NCBI RefSeq assembly: GCF_900474185.1
Contig: NZ_UCNW01000004.1
Span: 124,001 to 188,000, forward strand
Length of the DNA stretch: 64,000 bases
Source of the DNA: Synechococcus sp. UW69
GTDB taxonomy: Bacteria; Cyanobacteriota; Cyanobacteriia; PCC-6307; Cyanobiaceae
Direction of reading: 5' to 3'
Shown: positions 1 to 9,109 of the stretch, one piece after another
Layout of the letters: each line of letters begins with the position of its first letter
Numbering within the stretch: position 1 is the stretch's first letter
Translations under genes and position numbers: made by a program
Notes under the pieces: generated by a model
Told to the model about the DNA's origin: nothing
Database searches by the model: none
Seen by the model: the letters and a program-made list of their open reading frames with translations, nothing else

Positions 1-565
1 GGGCGATAGGGCCGTACTCGTCGATGCGCTCGGTGGTCATCACCGTGGTGACGCCAATTTCCTTGAGCCGGGCGATCAAGCGAAAAATCTCACGGCGCAC
101 CACAAAGACTGCGTCGTATTGCTGGAACACCGCCGTGATCGAATCAATAGCAACACGCTTGGCTTTGTACTTACGGATGGCGTAGTTAATCCGCTCGATC
201 AGACCCGAGAGATCAAAACTTCCGGCCACATCCTGACCATCGGGATCCGGTGAGGCATCAAGGATGAACAGCTTGTCCTGCTCGACCATCTCCTGCAGGT
301 TCCAGCCGAAGCTGGCGGCATTGCGCAGGATGTCGAGGGGCGACTCCTCGAAGGTGACGAAGATGCCGGGTTCGTCGAAATCCTTGATGCCGTTGTGGAG
401 GAAGTGCAGCGAGAACACCGTCTTCCCGGTGCCGGACGTACCGCTAATCAGCGTGCTACGGCCGATCGGTAGGCCGCCCTGGCAGACATCATCAAAGCCC
501 TCGATCCCTGTCGGGAGCTTTTGAACCTGCATCTGAGGCTGACCGCTGGTCGGAGGGAACTGCAT
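1..565 (-). CDS. kaiC: Circadian clock ATPase/kinase KaiC (N-terminal part, cut by window edge)
   Basis: About 188 N-terminal residues are visible; the rest lies beyond the window edge. They form most of the CI ATPase domain. A Walker A loop GTSGTGKT lies at residues 42-49, the paired catalytic glutamates (FEES) at 73-74 and a Walker B strand ending VAIDS near 138-142. KaiC is a double-domain hexameric ATPase whose CII domain autophosphorylates under KaiA and KaiB control. The start was taken at the ATG giving MQFPPTSGQ. It is the last gene of a minus-strand kaiA-kaiB-kaiC run, 65 bases after kaiB. Confidence 0.97.
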   Translation of the reverse strand, partial: MQFPPTSGQPQMQVQKLPTGIEGFDDVCQGGLPIGRSTLISGTSGTGKTVFSLHFLHNGIKDFDEPGIFVTFEESPLDILRNAASFGWNLQEMVEQDKLFILDASPDPDGQDVAGSFDLSGLIERINYAIRKYKAKRVAIDSITAVFQQYDAVFVVRREIFRLIARLKEIGVTTVMTTERIDEYGPIA

Positions 566-630
566 GGCGAACACCTATGACTTGACCGTAGTGAGCAGGA
601 GTTGAACCGTGCTGGAGCGCACCATGTCGC

Positions 631-996
631 TTAAGGATCCGACGTGATCGTCGTGTCGGTCTCCTCATCGACAGCGTCGATCACACTTGAGTTAAGAGCC
701 GTGTCGGACAGCTCGTCGTACAGAAGATCGAGACCGATCAGAACCCGCTCCCGATCAGAGAGATCACCGATGATGCGGCGCACCGGCGGGGGAAGAATCT
801 TGGACAACGTCGGCGTTGCGAGAATTTTGTCCTCCTCCGCCAGTTGCGGATTTTTGAGCACATCAATCACCTTGAGGGCATAGACACCCCTGAATTCGGT
901 TTCAAGGATGTTGCGCAAGGTTTTCAGCGCCCGCATCGAATTGGGCGTGTTGCCCGCCACGTAGAGCTTGAGGATGTAGGTCTTGCGGGGACTCAT
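631..996 (-). CDS. kaiB: Circadian clock protein KaiB
   Basis: 121 residues. The first 100 or so match the thioredoxin-like KaiB family ([49 protein letters not shown]). KaiB binds phosphorylated KaiC in its fold-switched form, sequesters KaiA and so starts the dephosphorylation phase. Usual KaiB is 100-110 residues; here an extra acidic, Thr-rich tail (about residues 103-121) follows. The ATG overlaps the kaiA stop as ATGA, so the two are probably translationally coupled. Confidence 0.96.
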   Translation of the reverse strand: MSPRKTYILKLYVAGNTPNSMRALKTLRNILETEFRGVYALKVIDVLKNPQLAEEDKILATPTLSKILPPPVRRIIGDLSDRERVLIGLDLLYDELSDTALNSSVIDAVDEETDTTITSDP

Positions 997-1877
997 GACG
1001 ACTCCTCCGAGGCATCGAGCTGATCCATCGGGCGACGTACACGGCTGGAGGCCGTGCCCGATAAAGGAAGATCCGGCGGAATGGAACGCCGGTACATCTC
1101 ACACAGATGGGCCATCACGTCGAGAAGCGCAAGGCGGTAATCCTGAAGAAAGTCATGTTTGTGGCCCTCCAAACTCAGCTGTTTCCAGAATTCATCGATG
1201 AGATCCACGTGAATCTCAACGGTTCGCGTGATCGGCAGATCACTGAAAAAAGCTGTATTCACAAAGCTTTCCAGGGCCTGGCTGGACGCTGCCGGATCAC
1301 TGAAATAACTCGCGAGTAAGTCCCGATAGGTGCGTTGCAGCGAAAGGAGCAAATCCCGGCGCTCTTCAGGAGCCAAGCTCCCTAAAAATCGAGACGGATC
1401 ACGTTTGTAGAAAACCCCGAGATAACCGAGTCGTTCCTGTAGACGTTCGGAGAGGTTGTCAACGGCTTTGCTTCGGCTGGCGGGGTCTTCTTGGCGGCCA
1501 TCGGCGCGGCCCTGCCGCAGAAAGCGGGAAATTGCCGCGTCAACGTTGTATCCCAGCTGGGCCAGCTGGTCGTCGGGCAGATGCAGCTCCTCGGGGTGGT
1601 AATCCACATGGCCCTTCACTTCCCCAACGATCACGGCCGGGAAGAGCAGACCAGCAGAGAGCAGCTGCTCCCTGACCTCAGCGTCCAGAAGAGTCTGCTC
1701 AAGCACCACGGCATCGAAGTCGTCCTGCCTGGGCCCGAGGACGGCCGTCAGGGCCTCTCCAGCTTCAACACTTAGGACAACAGACTCATAGCGATTGGAC
1801 GGCAGCCACTGGCGACAGGATTCCACCAGAGAAGGACTGTCGAGGACGAGAGCAACAGTGAGGGCCGGCCTGGCCAT
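993..1877 (-). CDS. kaiA: Circadian clock protein KaiA, full length
   Basis: 294 residues, a full-length KaiA. The N-terminal 130 residues form a pseudo-receiver domain ([17 protein letters not shown]). After a linker comes the helical C-terminal dimer and KaiC-binding domain ([14 protein letters not shown] through [18 protein letters not shown]). KaiA stimulates KaiC autophosphorylation by binding its A-loops. Full-length kaiA separates this organism from Prochlorococcus, where kaiA is lost or truncated. It is first in the kaiABC run; the 132-base gap to divergent rplU must hold both promoters. Confidence 0.96.
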   Translation of the reverse strand: MARPALTVALVLDSPSLVESCRQWLPSNRYESVVLSVEAGEALTAVLGPRQDDFDAVVLEQTLLDAEVREQLLSAGLLFPAVIVGEVKGHVDYHPEELHLPDDQLAQLGYNVDAAISRFLRQGRADGRQEDPASRSKAVDNLSERLQERLGYLGVFYKRDPSRFLGSLAPEERRDLLLSLQRTYRDLLASYFSDPAASSQALESFVNTAFFSDLPITRTVEIHVDLIDEFWKQLSLEGHKHDFLQDYRLALLDVMAHLCEMYRRSIPPDLPLSGTASSRVRRPMDQLDASEESS

Positions 1878-2009
1878 CCGTTCAGCCGAATCATTGAAGT
1901 ATCTGAATCTTGACGAGGGGGCGCGTCAGAGACGAAGATCTTTGTTTGTCTTTCGATTGCGGATCAGGCCTGAATCGGTTCGCCGAGCCTGAACGCGTCT
2001 TTTCACCCT

Positions 2010-2375
2010 ATGGCCGACACCAAACCAGCCGCGGAACAGAGCGGGACCTACGCCATCGTTGAGGCGTCCGGCACCCAGATCTGGTTGCAGCCCAACCGTT
2101 ACTACGACCTCGACAGGCTTCAAGCCGAGGTGGACGACACGATCAAGCTCGAGAACGTGCTTCTGGTTAAGGACGGCGGGGGCACCACCCTGGGCCAGCC
2201 CTACGTCAAGGACGCCACCGTGTCCCTCAAGGTGATGGCCCATCGCCGCGGGCCCAAGGTGATTGTGTACAAGATGCGCCCCAAAAAGAAAACCCGCCGC
2301 AAGAATGGTCATCGGCAGGAACTCACCCGGGTGATGGTTGAGTCCATCTCCGTGGGCGGCAAGGCCATCAGCTGA
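2010..2375 (+). CDS. rplU: 50S ribosomal protein L21
   Basis: 121 residues with the L21 core: [36 protein letters not shown] and the basic stretch [16 protein letters not shown]21 binds 23S rRNA in the large subunit. A short N-terminal extension (about 12 residues) precedes the YAIV strand. It is followed 46 bases later by rpmA, the usual L21-L27 pair, and divergent from kaiA. Confidence 0.97.
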   Translation: MADTKPAAEQSGTYAIVEASGTQIWLQPNRYYDLDRLQAEVDDTIKLENVLLVKDGGGTTLGQPYVKDATVSLKVMAHRRGPKVIVYKMRPKKKTRRKNGHRQELTRVMVESISVGGKAIS

Positions 2376-2421
2376 CCTCATCCACCCGCTTCATCGAACG
2401 CCCCCACCACCATTCCTTCTC

Positions 2422-2688
2422 ATGGCACATAAAAAAGGCACAGGCTCAACCCGTAACGGCCGCGACTCAAACGCCAAACGTCTTGGCGTGAAGGCCTACG
2501 GCGGAGAAACCGTCACCGCCGGATCCATCCTCATCCGCCAGCGCGGCACCTCCGTTCTTCCCGGCGTCAATGTCGGCAAGGGCAAAGACGACACCCTGTT
2601 TGCCCTCACCGATGGCGTGGTGAAGTTCGAATCAATCCGCCGCGGCCTGCGCAATCGCAAGCGCATCAACATCACCGCAGCGGTCTGA
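2422..2688 (+). CDS. rpmA: 50S ribosomal protein L27
   Basis: 88 residues beginning [16 protein letters not shown], the standard L27 N-terminus, which in mature ribosomes reaches toward the peptidyl transferase centre. The ATG at 2422 was chosen because it gives the canonical L27 start; the reading frame is open further upstream but that part has no L27 similarity. It is the second gene of the rplU-rpmA operon and is followed by a strong terminator. Confidence 0.97.
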   Translation: MAHKKGTGSTRNGRDSNAKRLGVKAYGGETVTAGSILIRQRGTSVLPGVNVGKGKDDTLFALTDGVVKFESIRRGLRNRKRINITAAV

Positions 2689-2709
2689 GTTTCGACGCAA
2701 GCAACGATG

Positions 2710-2747
2710 AAAAGCCCCAATGCCGAATTGGCATTGGGGCTTTTTTA
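2710..2747 (+). terminator. Rho-independent terminator after rpmA
   Basis: A 14-bp stem (AAAGCCCCAATGCC paired with GGCATTGGGGCTTT) around the loop GAATT ends in a run of T. It closes the rplU-rpmA transcript; the flanking A/T tracts may also let it serve the minus-strand gene that ends at 2759. Confidence 0.93.
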
Positions 2748-2758
2748 TTGCCTCAGCC

Positions 2759-3511
2759 TCAGGGACGGCGGTACAGCCGGGCTGTAATCAGCAAGGGATG
2801 AAACACCTCCAGGAACTGGGCCTGCAGGGTGCGGAAAAACCCGTCCACCAGCGCCGGATCATCAAAGTGGAAGGGGTACTCCCCCTGATGGCCCTTAAAG
2901 AAGTACCAGTTCAGGAGGGCAATGGCCCCAGGGGCCATGCGCTGGTGAAACTCAAGCAACTGCGCCGAGGGATCCGGCAGGTGTTCCAGCACATCGAGGC
3001 AGACCACCGCATCGAAACGCACGTCACCCGTGCTGCTGAGGTCCCGATGCACCGAGAGTTTGTCCGCCAAACCCAAGCTTTCCGCCCGTTGCTGCACAAA
3101 CGCCTGGTTGTGGGGGTTGAGATCAACAAACCAGACGTGGTCGACCTCCGGAAGCGCCGCCGCCGACAGGGCATGGGTGCCGATGCCACCACCAAAATCC
3201 AGCACCTGGCCTTGCACGGCAATACCTTGCAGGCGCAGGGTGTCCGCGATGTAGTCCGCACTGGAGAGGTGCCAAGCCGCCAGCTCCAGCAAGTGCCCCG
3301 TGCCGACCGTGTCCTCATAGAAGGCGGTGGCGTCCTCCGGTCGAAACGCACCGGGGTGCAAATCCGCCAAGTCATCGGTACTGCTGGGCAGACGCTGCTC
3401 CAGAAGCTCCGGCGTCAGGTCGAGATAACGGCTCAGATGTTGCTTGATGCCCAAACCATCCGCCAGAAAAGCGGAGACGTCCACATCCGTGCTGCTGCGG
3501 AGCTGGGGCAT
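2759..3511 (-). CDS. Class I SAM-dependent methyltransferase, unknown substrate
   Basis: 250 residues. The middle carries a Rossmann-type SAM-binding core: VLDFGGGIGTHAL (motif I, about residues 104-116), an acidic strand end VWFVDLNPHN and FDAVVCLDVLEHLPDP (motif IV/post-I). The N-terminal 90 residues appear helical and may bind the substrate. The substrate cannot be told from the sequence. It ends facing rpmA and is divergent from truB with almost no intergenic space. Confidence 0.85.
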   Translation of the reverse strand: MPQLRSSTDVDVSAFLADGLGIKQHLSRYLDLTPELLEQRLPSSTDDLADLHPGAFRPEDATAFYEDTVGTGHLLELAAWHLSSADYIADTLRLQGIAVQGQVLDFGGGIGTHALSAAALPEVDHVWFVDLNPHNQAFVQQRAESLGLADKLSVHRDLSSTGDVRFDAVVCLDVLEHLPDPSAQLLEFHQRMAPGAIALLNWYFFKGHQGEYPFHFDDPALVDGFFRTLQAQFLEVFHPLLITARLYRRP

Positions 3512-3552
3512 GAATGGACATCAGGGCGCGGCCAACCTACGCAGACGGCGGA

Positions 3553-4461
3553 ATGCAACAGTCAGAGCACCCCGCTCCAGCCCCGGTGAACGGCCCCTTC
3601 GGCTTCGTGGTGATCGACAAGCCCGCAGGCCTCACCTCCCATGCCTGCGTCAGCCGCCTGCGCCGCAGCTACGGCCTCAAACGCGTGGGCCATGGCGGCA
3701 CCCTCGATCCTGCAGTCACTGGAGTTCTCCCCATCGCTCTGGGCCCGGCAACCCGACTGCTTCCATACCTCCCCGGAGAAAAGACGTACACCGGCGTCAT
3801 CCAACTGGGGAAGCGCACCAGCAGCGACGACCTGGAGGGAGAGCTGCTGGACCAACAGGCCTGGCCCCCGCTAAGCGAGGACGAGCTGGATGCCGCCCTG
3901 GAGCCGTTCCGAGGCGTGATTGAACAGCGACCGCCGCAGGTCTCAGCCGTCCATGTGGACGGCGAGCGGGCCCATGCCAGGGCCCGGCGTGGCGAAGCAA
4001 TGGATCTCCCGCCGCGAGCCGTCACGGTGCAGCGGCTGCAGCTTTTGGATTGGGATGAGGCCCAGGGGAGGCTCAGCATCGACGTTCACTGCTCCGCCGG
4101 CACCTACATCCGCTCGATCGCTCGAGATCTGGGGGACCGTATCGGCTGCGGAGGTTGTCTGGCCTCGCTGCGCCGCACCCAGGCCCTGGGATTCCATGCT
4201 CACCAGGCCCATCCCCTACCGGAGCGAGACGCTCCGCCACCCGATCCCCTATCTCCGCTGCTGGCCCTAGCAGCCCTGCCCCGGCGGAATCTCACCGAAG
4301 CGGAACAGATCGACTGGCGTTGCGGCCGTCGCATCACGATGGAGCCCGGTGCTGGGGACGCTGTGGTGGTGTGCAACGCGGATGGGAGCATGGCTGGCAT
4401 CGGCCACCGCGAGAACGAGGGTCTGTTGCGACCCAAAGTGGTGTTCGATGCAGCAGGCTGA
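3553..4461 (+). CDS. truB: tRNA pseudouridine(55) synthase TruB
   Basis: 302 residues. [15 protein letters not shown] opens the catalytic domain, and [15 protein letters not shown] holds the catalytic aspartate (Asp52 from this start). [22 protein letters not shown] and [15 protein letters not shown] are typical TruB blocks. A C-terminal PUA-like part follows ([10 protein letters not shown]). The enzyme makes Psi55 in the T-loop of tRNAs. An upstream in-frame ATG at 3514 would add 13 residues of no clear homology, so the later ATG is preferred. Confidence 0.95.
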   Translation: MQQSEHPAPAPVNGPFGFVVIDKPAGLTSHACVSRLRRSYGLKRVGHGGTLDPAVTGVLPIALGPATRLLPYLPGEKTYTGVIQLGKRTSSDDLEGELLDQQAWPPLSEDELDAALEPFRGVIEQRPPQVSAVHVDGERAHARARRGEAMDLPPRAVTVQRLQLLDWDEAQGRLSIDVHCSAGTYIRSIARDLGDRIGCGGCLASLRRTQALGFHAHQAHPLPERDAPPPDPLSPLLALAALPRRNLTEAEQIDWRCGRRITMEPGAGDAVVVCNADGSMAGIGHRENEGLLRPKVVFDAAG

Positions 4462-4514
4462 ACACACCCGGTCGGTCAGTACTCTCCGACCGCAATCCGC
4501 CCTGCCCTGACGCG

Positions 4515-5258
4515 ATGGCTGGCCACAGCAAATGGTCACAGATCAAACGCACCAAGGCTGTCGTTGACGCCAAACGGGGGGCGGTGTTCACCCGTCTGGG
4601 CCGGGAAATCATGGTGGCGGCCCGCGCCGGAGCCGATCCCGCCGGGAATTTCCAGTTGCGGACGGCCATCAGCAAAGCCCGCGCAGCGGGAGTTCCCGCC
4701 TCCAACATCGAGCGCGCCATCGCCAAGGGCTCCGGCCAAGCGGGCGATGGGGTTCAGCTGGAGGAAGTGCGCTACGAGGGATATGGCCCCGGCGGCATGG
4801 CGGTGCTGGTGGAGGCGCTCACCGACAACCGCAACCGCACTGCGGCGGATCTACGCTTGGCCTTCAGCAAGAACGGGGGCAACCTCGGTGAACACGGCTG
4901 CGTGGCCTATCTGTTTGAACACCGCAGCGAAGTGATCCTCAACGCGGGCCCCGAGGACGAAGAACGGCTGCTGGAAAGCCTCTTGGAGCTGGAGGCCGAT
5001 GGCTATGAGCTGGAAGAGGCGGCCGTTGTGGTGCACGGCCCGTTCGAGGCCTTGGAGAACCTTCAGGACGGCTTGCGCCGGGATGACTGGGATGTGCGGG
5101 AGTGGGGGCATCACTGGTCCGCCCAGACCAGCGTCCCTGTGAATGATCCAGACATTGCCCGCAGCTGCCTGAAGCTGCTGGATTCCCTCGACGGGCTCGA
5201 CGATGTTCGCAGCGTCAGCGCCAACCTCGATCTCGCCGAAGGCCTGGAGATCGACTGA
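4515..5258 (+). CDS. YebC/PmpR-family (TACO1-like) protein
   Basis: 247 residues. The N-terminus [21 protein letters not shown] and the block [20 protein letters not shown] are family hallmarks, followed by [23 protein letters not shown]. Members were long listed as transcription regulators; work on TACO1/YebC shows binding to ribosomes and a role in translating difficult stretches such as polyproline. The length fits. It follows truB by 53 bases on the same strand and may be cotranscribed. The in-frame upstream extension overlaps truB and was rejected. Confidence 0.94.
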   Translation: MAGHSKWSQIKRTKAVVDAKRGAVFTRLGREIMVAARAGADPAGNFQLRTAISKARAAGVPASNIERAIAKGSGQAGDGVQLEEVRYEGYGPGGMAVLVEALTDNRNRTAADLRLAFSKNGGNLGEHGCVAYLFEHRSEVILNAGPEDEERLLESLLELEADGYELEEAAVVVHGPFEALENLQDGLRRDDWDVREWGHHWSAQTSVPVNDPDIARSCLKLLDSLDGLDDVRSVSANLDLAEGLEID

Positions 5259-5363
5259 CCCCTTCTTGAAGTTTGTCGTCAGCAAATCCGCACCAAAGCT
5301 TGCGCTCCTGAGCCCCCTACAACCCCAGAGCTAGGCCGAAGGGATCCCTACTGGAGGATCGCC

Positions 5364-5534
5364 ATGTCCATGAAACAGCTGGAGACGTTCATGTCGCGGG
5401 TTCAGAGCAACGACTCCCTGCGCGACGAGGTGCAGCGCTGCGGCAAGGACAACTCCTGCGTGGTCAAGGTTGGTGCCAAACACGGCCACAAGTTCTCGCC
5501 AGCTCTGCTGACCCGCTGGCAGCGCGAACACTGA
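5364..5534 (+). CDS. Stand-alone Nif11-domain small protein
   Basis: 56 residues, starting with MSMKQLETFMSRVQ after a GGAGG Shine-Dalgarno about 8 bases upstream. The pattern (LETFMSRVQSNDSLRDEVQRC, then VVKVGAKHGHKFSPALL) fits the Nif11 domain, named for nif-cluster proteins and better known as the leader part of some lanthipeptide and other RiPP precursors. There is no Gly-Gly cleavage site and no core peptide after the domain; the protein ends a few residues past it. No modification enzyme lies nearby. It may therefore be a free-standing regulator or binding protein. Function unknown. Confidence 0.8.
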   Translation: MSMKQLETFMSRVQSNDSLRDEVQRCGKDNSCVVKVGAKHGHKFSPALLTRWQREH

Positions 5535-5566
5535 GCACCGGAAGACTGCTGGCGGCGGGGTTCCCC

Positions 5567-5842
5567 TCAGGGGGCGCCTGTCGCCTCCTCCTCTTTGGCA
5601 TCGGGTTGCTGACGAATCATCCGCGCCAGCATCTCCAACTTGGCATTTTCCGATTCAGACGCCCGGGTGGCCATCCAGGCACTAGCCGCCTTCTGCTGGG
5701 CCAGCTGCTGCACTAGCGCCAGGGCCGTTTCGCGCAATTGCTCGAGGTCCTGACAGTCCTGGATGAATCGCGTCCAGCGTTCCACCTCAAAACTCTGCTC
5801 GAGACGCCGTTCCAAGGGGTCGATGCTCATGGCCTCTGCCAT
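5567..5842 (-). CDS. Conserved hypothetical cyanobacterial protein, helical
   Basis: 91 residues, charged and apparently all helical (PLERRLEQSFEVERWTRFIQDCQDLEQL, then ALALVQQLAQQ), with an acidic tail. No known domain is recognised. It begins 8 bases after the stop of the NagB-like gene on the same strand, which suggests one transcription unit. A second ATG at codon 5 is an alternative start. The reading frame agrees with the codon use of its neighbours. Confidence 0.7.
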   Translation of the reverse strand: MAEAMSIDPLERRLEQSFEVERWTRFIQDCQDLEQLRETALALVQQLAQQKAASAWMATRASESENAKLEMLARMIRQQPDAKEEEATGAP

Positions 5843-5849
5843 CGGCTGT

Positions 5850-6581
5850 TCAAGCTAGAGCCGCTGCATCGCACCACAGCCAAACATTGGGGTGGGTCAG
5901 CAGCCAACTGGCAGGTAGCGAAGGGTCCGGCTCCTTCAGGGCGAGCAAGCGCTTGAGAATGCCTGACTTAGCGGCGCCAGTCACCACCAGATGAATCTCG
6001 GCAGCCTCGAGAATCTCGCGTAGGCCAAGGGTGATGGCCCGCTGGGGCACAGCCTCCACGCGCCCATCAAAGAGGGCAGCGTTCTGATGCCGGGTTGCAG
6101 GCGTCAGAACGACTTCATGACAGTGCTGGTCGGGGGGGCAGGGCGGCTCGTTGAAGCCGACATGTCCATTGCTGCCCAGCCCCAGCAGCTGCAGCCCGAT
6201 GCCCCCGCAGCGTGTCAGCTGCTCGCCGTAGCGGCGCGCAGCCGCCTGTCCGTCAGTGGCGGTGCTGTCGGGCAGGTGCACCGCTGACTGCGGCAACCCC
6301 AGTGGCGCAGCAAGGTGCTGGGTCATGTAAGCCCGATAACCCCGGGGATCCTCTGCAGAAAGCCCGAGATACTCGTCCAAGTTGAAACTGCACCAACTGG
6401 CGCGTAGCGCCTCCAGCTCATCGGCAGACCACGACAACAGCCGTTCCACCAGGGTCCTGTAGAGCGGCTCCATCGTGCGGCCCGTAGCCAGGCCCAACGG
6501 CTTCAGGGAGCGAGGCACCTGGCCGGAGCCGCTGCGCAGATGGCGCTCCAGATGCGCCGCCAGCCCAGCGCAGAGATCCAT
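5850..6581 (-). CDS. nagB: Glucosamine-6-phosphate deaminase/isomerase-like protein (NagB family)
   Basis: 243 residues from the ATG at 6581. PLGLATGRTMEPLY is the phosphate-binding loop, SFNLDEYLGL the catalytic acid region and GLGSNGHVGFNEP the NagB signature with its catalytic histidine. NagB converts glucosamine 6-phosphate to fructose 6-phosphate and ammonia; related 6-phosphogluconolactonases share the fold, but the NGHVGFNEP block favours NagB. A TTG at 6623 would lengthen the protein by 14 residues and overlap the upstream SpoIID-like gene; the ATG two bases past that gene's stop is the simpler start. Confidence 0.85.
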   Translation of the reverse strand: MDLCAGLAAHLERHLRSGSGQVPRSLKPLGLATGRTMEPLYRTLVERLLSWSADELEALRASWCSFNLDEYLGLSAEDPRGYRAYMTQHLAAPLGLPQSAVHLPDSTATDGQAAARRYGEQLTRCGGIGLQLLGLGSNGHVGFNEPPCPPDQHCHEVVLTPATRHQNAALFDGRVEAVPQRAITLGLREILEAAEIHLVVTGAAKSGILKRLLALKEPDPSLPASWLLTHPNVWLWCDAAALA

Positions 6582-6582
6582 G

Positions 6583-8004
6583 TCATTGGAGTGGCGCTGC
6601 AAATGACAGGGAAACCGGGCCAAAAGGCGAAACCTGAGCTTCTCTCCAGAGTGGCTTCGTCGGGGGCTTCAGCGCCAGCGATGGGTCGAAGTGCGGTCGG
6701 TAGGGAACGACCTCAGCACCGCGGTAGTAGTGCTGGAGGATCGCGCGGAAGTCGGCCCCCTGCTCCGCCAGACCATGGGCCCCCCACTGGCTCATGCCAA
6801 CACCATGGCCATAGCCCTGGCCCTTCACCAGCAGCTGTAGGCCGCTACCGGACCAACGACCAACTGAGGCTTTGCTGACCAGCACCGGTGGAGGTGCCAC
6901 CAACAGTGGTGGGCGTCCTGGCCCCTGCCGGGCCACCGCCGCTGTGATCCGATCGATGCGGGATCCACCACTGGCCTGTGTGGTCCGCCTCCGCACCGGG
7001 AAAGACGCAGGTGGGCGCTGCCCCCCCGTCACCATCTCGAAGCTCACCAGTGTGCTTTTGAGACCCAACCGTTTGCGTAGATCAGCCCCGCTGAGCACCA
7101 ACGATCCACGTGGACCACGTAACCGGGCCTGGCGCACACGGCCGCTGCCGGACCGGCTAAGCACCTCAACGGCCTGGAGTCCACCGGTCTCCGGCAACCG
7201 CTGGCGCAAACCGGACGGATTAAACCATTGCTCCCAGCGGTGCACCGGACTGTGCTGGTCGTGGTCTGGAACGCTGACCAGATATGGGTGCTGTCGGCGC
7301 CAGACCATCCCGCTCGCCTCGGTCACCCCTCCGGAGCTGCTGTGGAACACGGCATCGATCAAGCGCCCCCCATGAACAAGCACCAGCGCACGGGTACTGG
7401 CCACCGCCTGCAGGGTGCTCGGAGTTTCGGACTCCACACCGCGGTACACCTGACTCGCGACCGTCGCCTTCACATCCCAGGCCCCACCACGGCTTCGTTG
7501 TTTCAGCGCATAGGTCCGGGCCGCCACCGCCTGGGCCTGCAGCGCAGCCAAGGGCCAGCGATGAGGCATTTCGCTACCCACAACGCTGGCGAGATAGGTC
7601 TCGATGCCCAGGCTGTTGACCACCCGTAAGCGCCCGCCCCGTCCGCTGATGCGCAGCACACCGCGGTACCGACGGGATCCCAGCCAGATGCCCCGTGGGT
7701 CGTCGTTCTGCACCGTCAGCAGGGTGCTGGGGCGCAGTGCCATCGAACGACCATCAACATTGGCACTCAGGCGCGTGCCCTGCAGGCTGAGTTGCAGCCG
7801 CTGGGGCCGTCGCTCGCCGCCAGGGAGGCCCTGCACCTGCAACGGCTGTGCACCATCGGAGCGCAGGCTGAGCTGGGTGTTCTCCAGGAGCAGTACGCGC
7901 ATCTGTGGCTCCCGGCCACGGGCCAGCGCCGCGGGAGTTGGAGCAATGACAGCGACGAGCACCAGCCCGACGACAACGGAGGCGCGGCGCACGCTGGGGA
8001 TCAA
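6583..8004 (-). CDS. SpoIID/LytB-domain protein, secreted or membrane-anchored
   Basis: 473 residues. A hydrophobic signal segment (VVGLVLVAVIAPTPAALA, about residues 10-28) sends it across the inner membrane. The SpoIID domain follows, with YLASVVGSEMPHRWPLAALQAQAVAARTYA split by the signature QAQAVAARTYA, then AVFHSSSGGVTEAS and a C-terminal YGHGVGMSQWGAHGLA. In Bacillus, SpoIID is a lytic transglycosylase acting on peptidoglycan; cyanobacteria carry relatives with an unproven wall-remodelling role. It is followed immediately by the NagB-like gene, an amino-sugar enzyme, which hints at shared cell-wall metabolism. Confidence 0.87.
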   Translation of the reverse strand: MIPSVRRASVVVGLVLVAVIAPTPAALARGREPQMRVLLLENTQLSLRSDGAQPLQVQGLPGGERRPQRLQLSLQGTRLSANVDGRSMALRPSTLLTVQNDDPRGIWLGSRRYRGVLRISGRGGRLRVVNSLGIETYLASVVGSEMPHRWPLAALQAQAVAARTYALKQRSRGGAWDVKATVASQVYRGVESETPSTLQAVASTRALVLVHGGRLIDAVFHSSSGGVTEASGMVWRRQHPYLVSVPDHDQHSPVHRWEQWFNPSGLRQRLPETGGLQAVEVLSRSGSGRVRQARLRGPRGSLVLSGADLRKRLGLKSTLVSFEMVTGGQRPPASFPVRRRTTQASGGSRIDRITAAVARQGPGRPPLLVAPPPVLVSKASVGRWSGSGLQLLVKGQGYGHGVGMSQWGAHGLAEQGADFRAILQHYYRGAEVVPYRPHFDPSLALKPPTKPLWREAQVSPFGPVSLSFAAPLQ

Positions 8005-8075
8005 AAGGCGTCCCAGTGTGCCGCCTGATCCTCAGTTCAGCCAGATGGCAGCATGAGTCCTGAGGCGCACCGGCC

Positions 8076-9035
8076 TTGCAGGTCACTTTTCTCGGTACGA
8101 GTTCTGGGGTGCCCACCCGGGCCCGCAACGTCTCAGCAGTGGCCCTGCGCTTGCCGCAGCGCTCGGAGATGTGGCTTTTCGACTGTGGGGAGGGAACGCA
8201 GCATCAGTTTTTACGCAGTGATTTGCGCCTGTCGCAGCTGCGCAGGGTATTCATCACCCACATGCACGGCGACCATATTTTCGGTCTGCCAGGGCTCCTG
8301 GCGAGCCTCGGGCTTGCCGGCAGCAGCCCAGCGGGAGTGGATCTCTACGGACCGGACCCGCTCGAGAGTTACCTCAACGGTGTGCTGAGAACCAGCTCCA
8401 CCCGCATCGGCTATCCCCTGGAGGTGCATCGGGTGAGGTCAGCGGCAGAGCAGGGCTCGCTGCTGTTCGAGGACGACGACTTCACCGTGCAGTGCACCCC
8501 ACTCACCCACCGCGTGCCGGCCTACGCCTATCGCATTGAACAGAAGCCCCTGGCCGGTCGGTTCGATATTCAGAAAGCACGGGAGCTCAACATCCCGCCC
8601 GGCCCCGTCTACGCCAGGTTGAAGCGGGGCGAAACGGTGAAGTTGGAGGACGGTCGCACCATCGACGGCACCAGCCTTTGCGGTGAGGAACGACCGGGAG
8701 TAAGCGTCGTTTATTGCACCGACACCGTGTTCTGCGATGCCGCCGTGGAGCTTGCCCAGGGCGCGGACCTCTTGATCCATGAATCCACCTTTGCCCATGG
8801 AGAGGCGGAGATGGCCTTCCAGAAACAGCACTCCACCAGCACGATGGCGGCCCAAACGGCCGCTGAAGCAGGGGTAGGGCAACTGGTGCTGACCCACCTC
8901 AGCCCGCGCTATGCACCAGGCAATCCTGTGACCCCCCAAAACCTGCTGGACGAGGCCAAGGCGATCTTTCCCAACACGCTGCTGGCCAAGGACTTTCTCA
9001 GCATTGACGTCAAACCACGCTGCAACAGTTTGTGA
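8076..9035 (+). CDS. rnz: Ribonuclease Z (tRNA 3' endonuclease)
   Basis: 319 residues, the size of the short RNase Z form. It has [16 protein letters not shown], the zinc motif [10 protein letters not shown] (residues 61-70, HxHxDH), YCTDTVF, a second metal region LLIHESTF and the late LTHLSPRY. RNase Z cuts tRNA precursors after the discriminator base, which matters here because the tRNA gene in this window does not encode CCA. The start is a TTG giving MQVTFLG. It is divergent from the SpoIID-like gene. Confidence 0.94.
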   Translation: MQVTFLGTSSGVPTRARNVSAVALRLPQRSEMWLFDCGEGTQHQFLRSDLRLSQLRRVFITHMHGDHIFGLPGLLASLGLAGSSPAGVDLYGPDPLESYLNGVLRTSSTRIGYPLEVHRVRSAAEQGSLLFEDDDFTVQCTPLTHRVPAYAYRIEQKPLAGRFDIQKARELNIPPGPVYARLKRGETVKLEDGRTIDGTSLCGEERPGVSVVYCTDTVFCDAAVELAQGADLLIHESTFAHGEAEMAFQKQHSTSTMAAQTAAEAGVGQLVLTHLSPRYAPGNPVTPQNLLDEAKAIFPNTLLAKDFLSIDVKPRCNSL

Positions 9036-9109
9036 TCCGGCCTCAGAGGGTCACTTCCCCGTGATACAAGAGCTGGGTGCGGTGAATGCGTCACGCCCCC
9101 CCAACCTTC

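Noticed and set aside
1911-1928. TGACG-N8-CGTCA repeat between kaiA and rplU
   Set aside because: The arms are only 5 bases and no known clock-output binding consensus fits well enough to call it an operator.
2720-3589. 289-codon plus-strand ORF
   Set aside because: Antisense to the methyltransferase gene, which carries clear SAM motifs.
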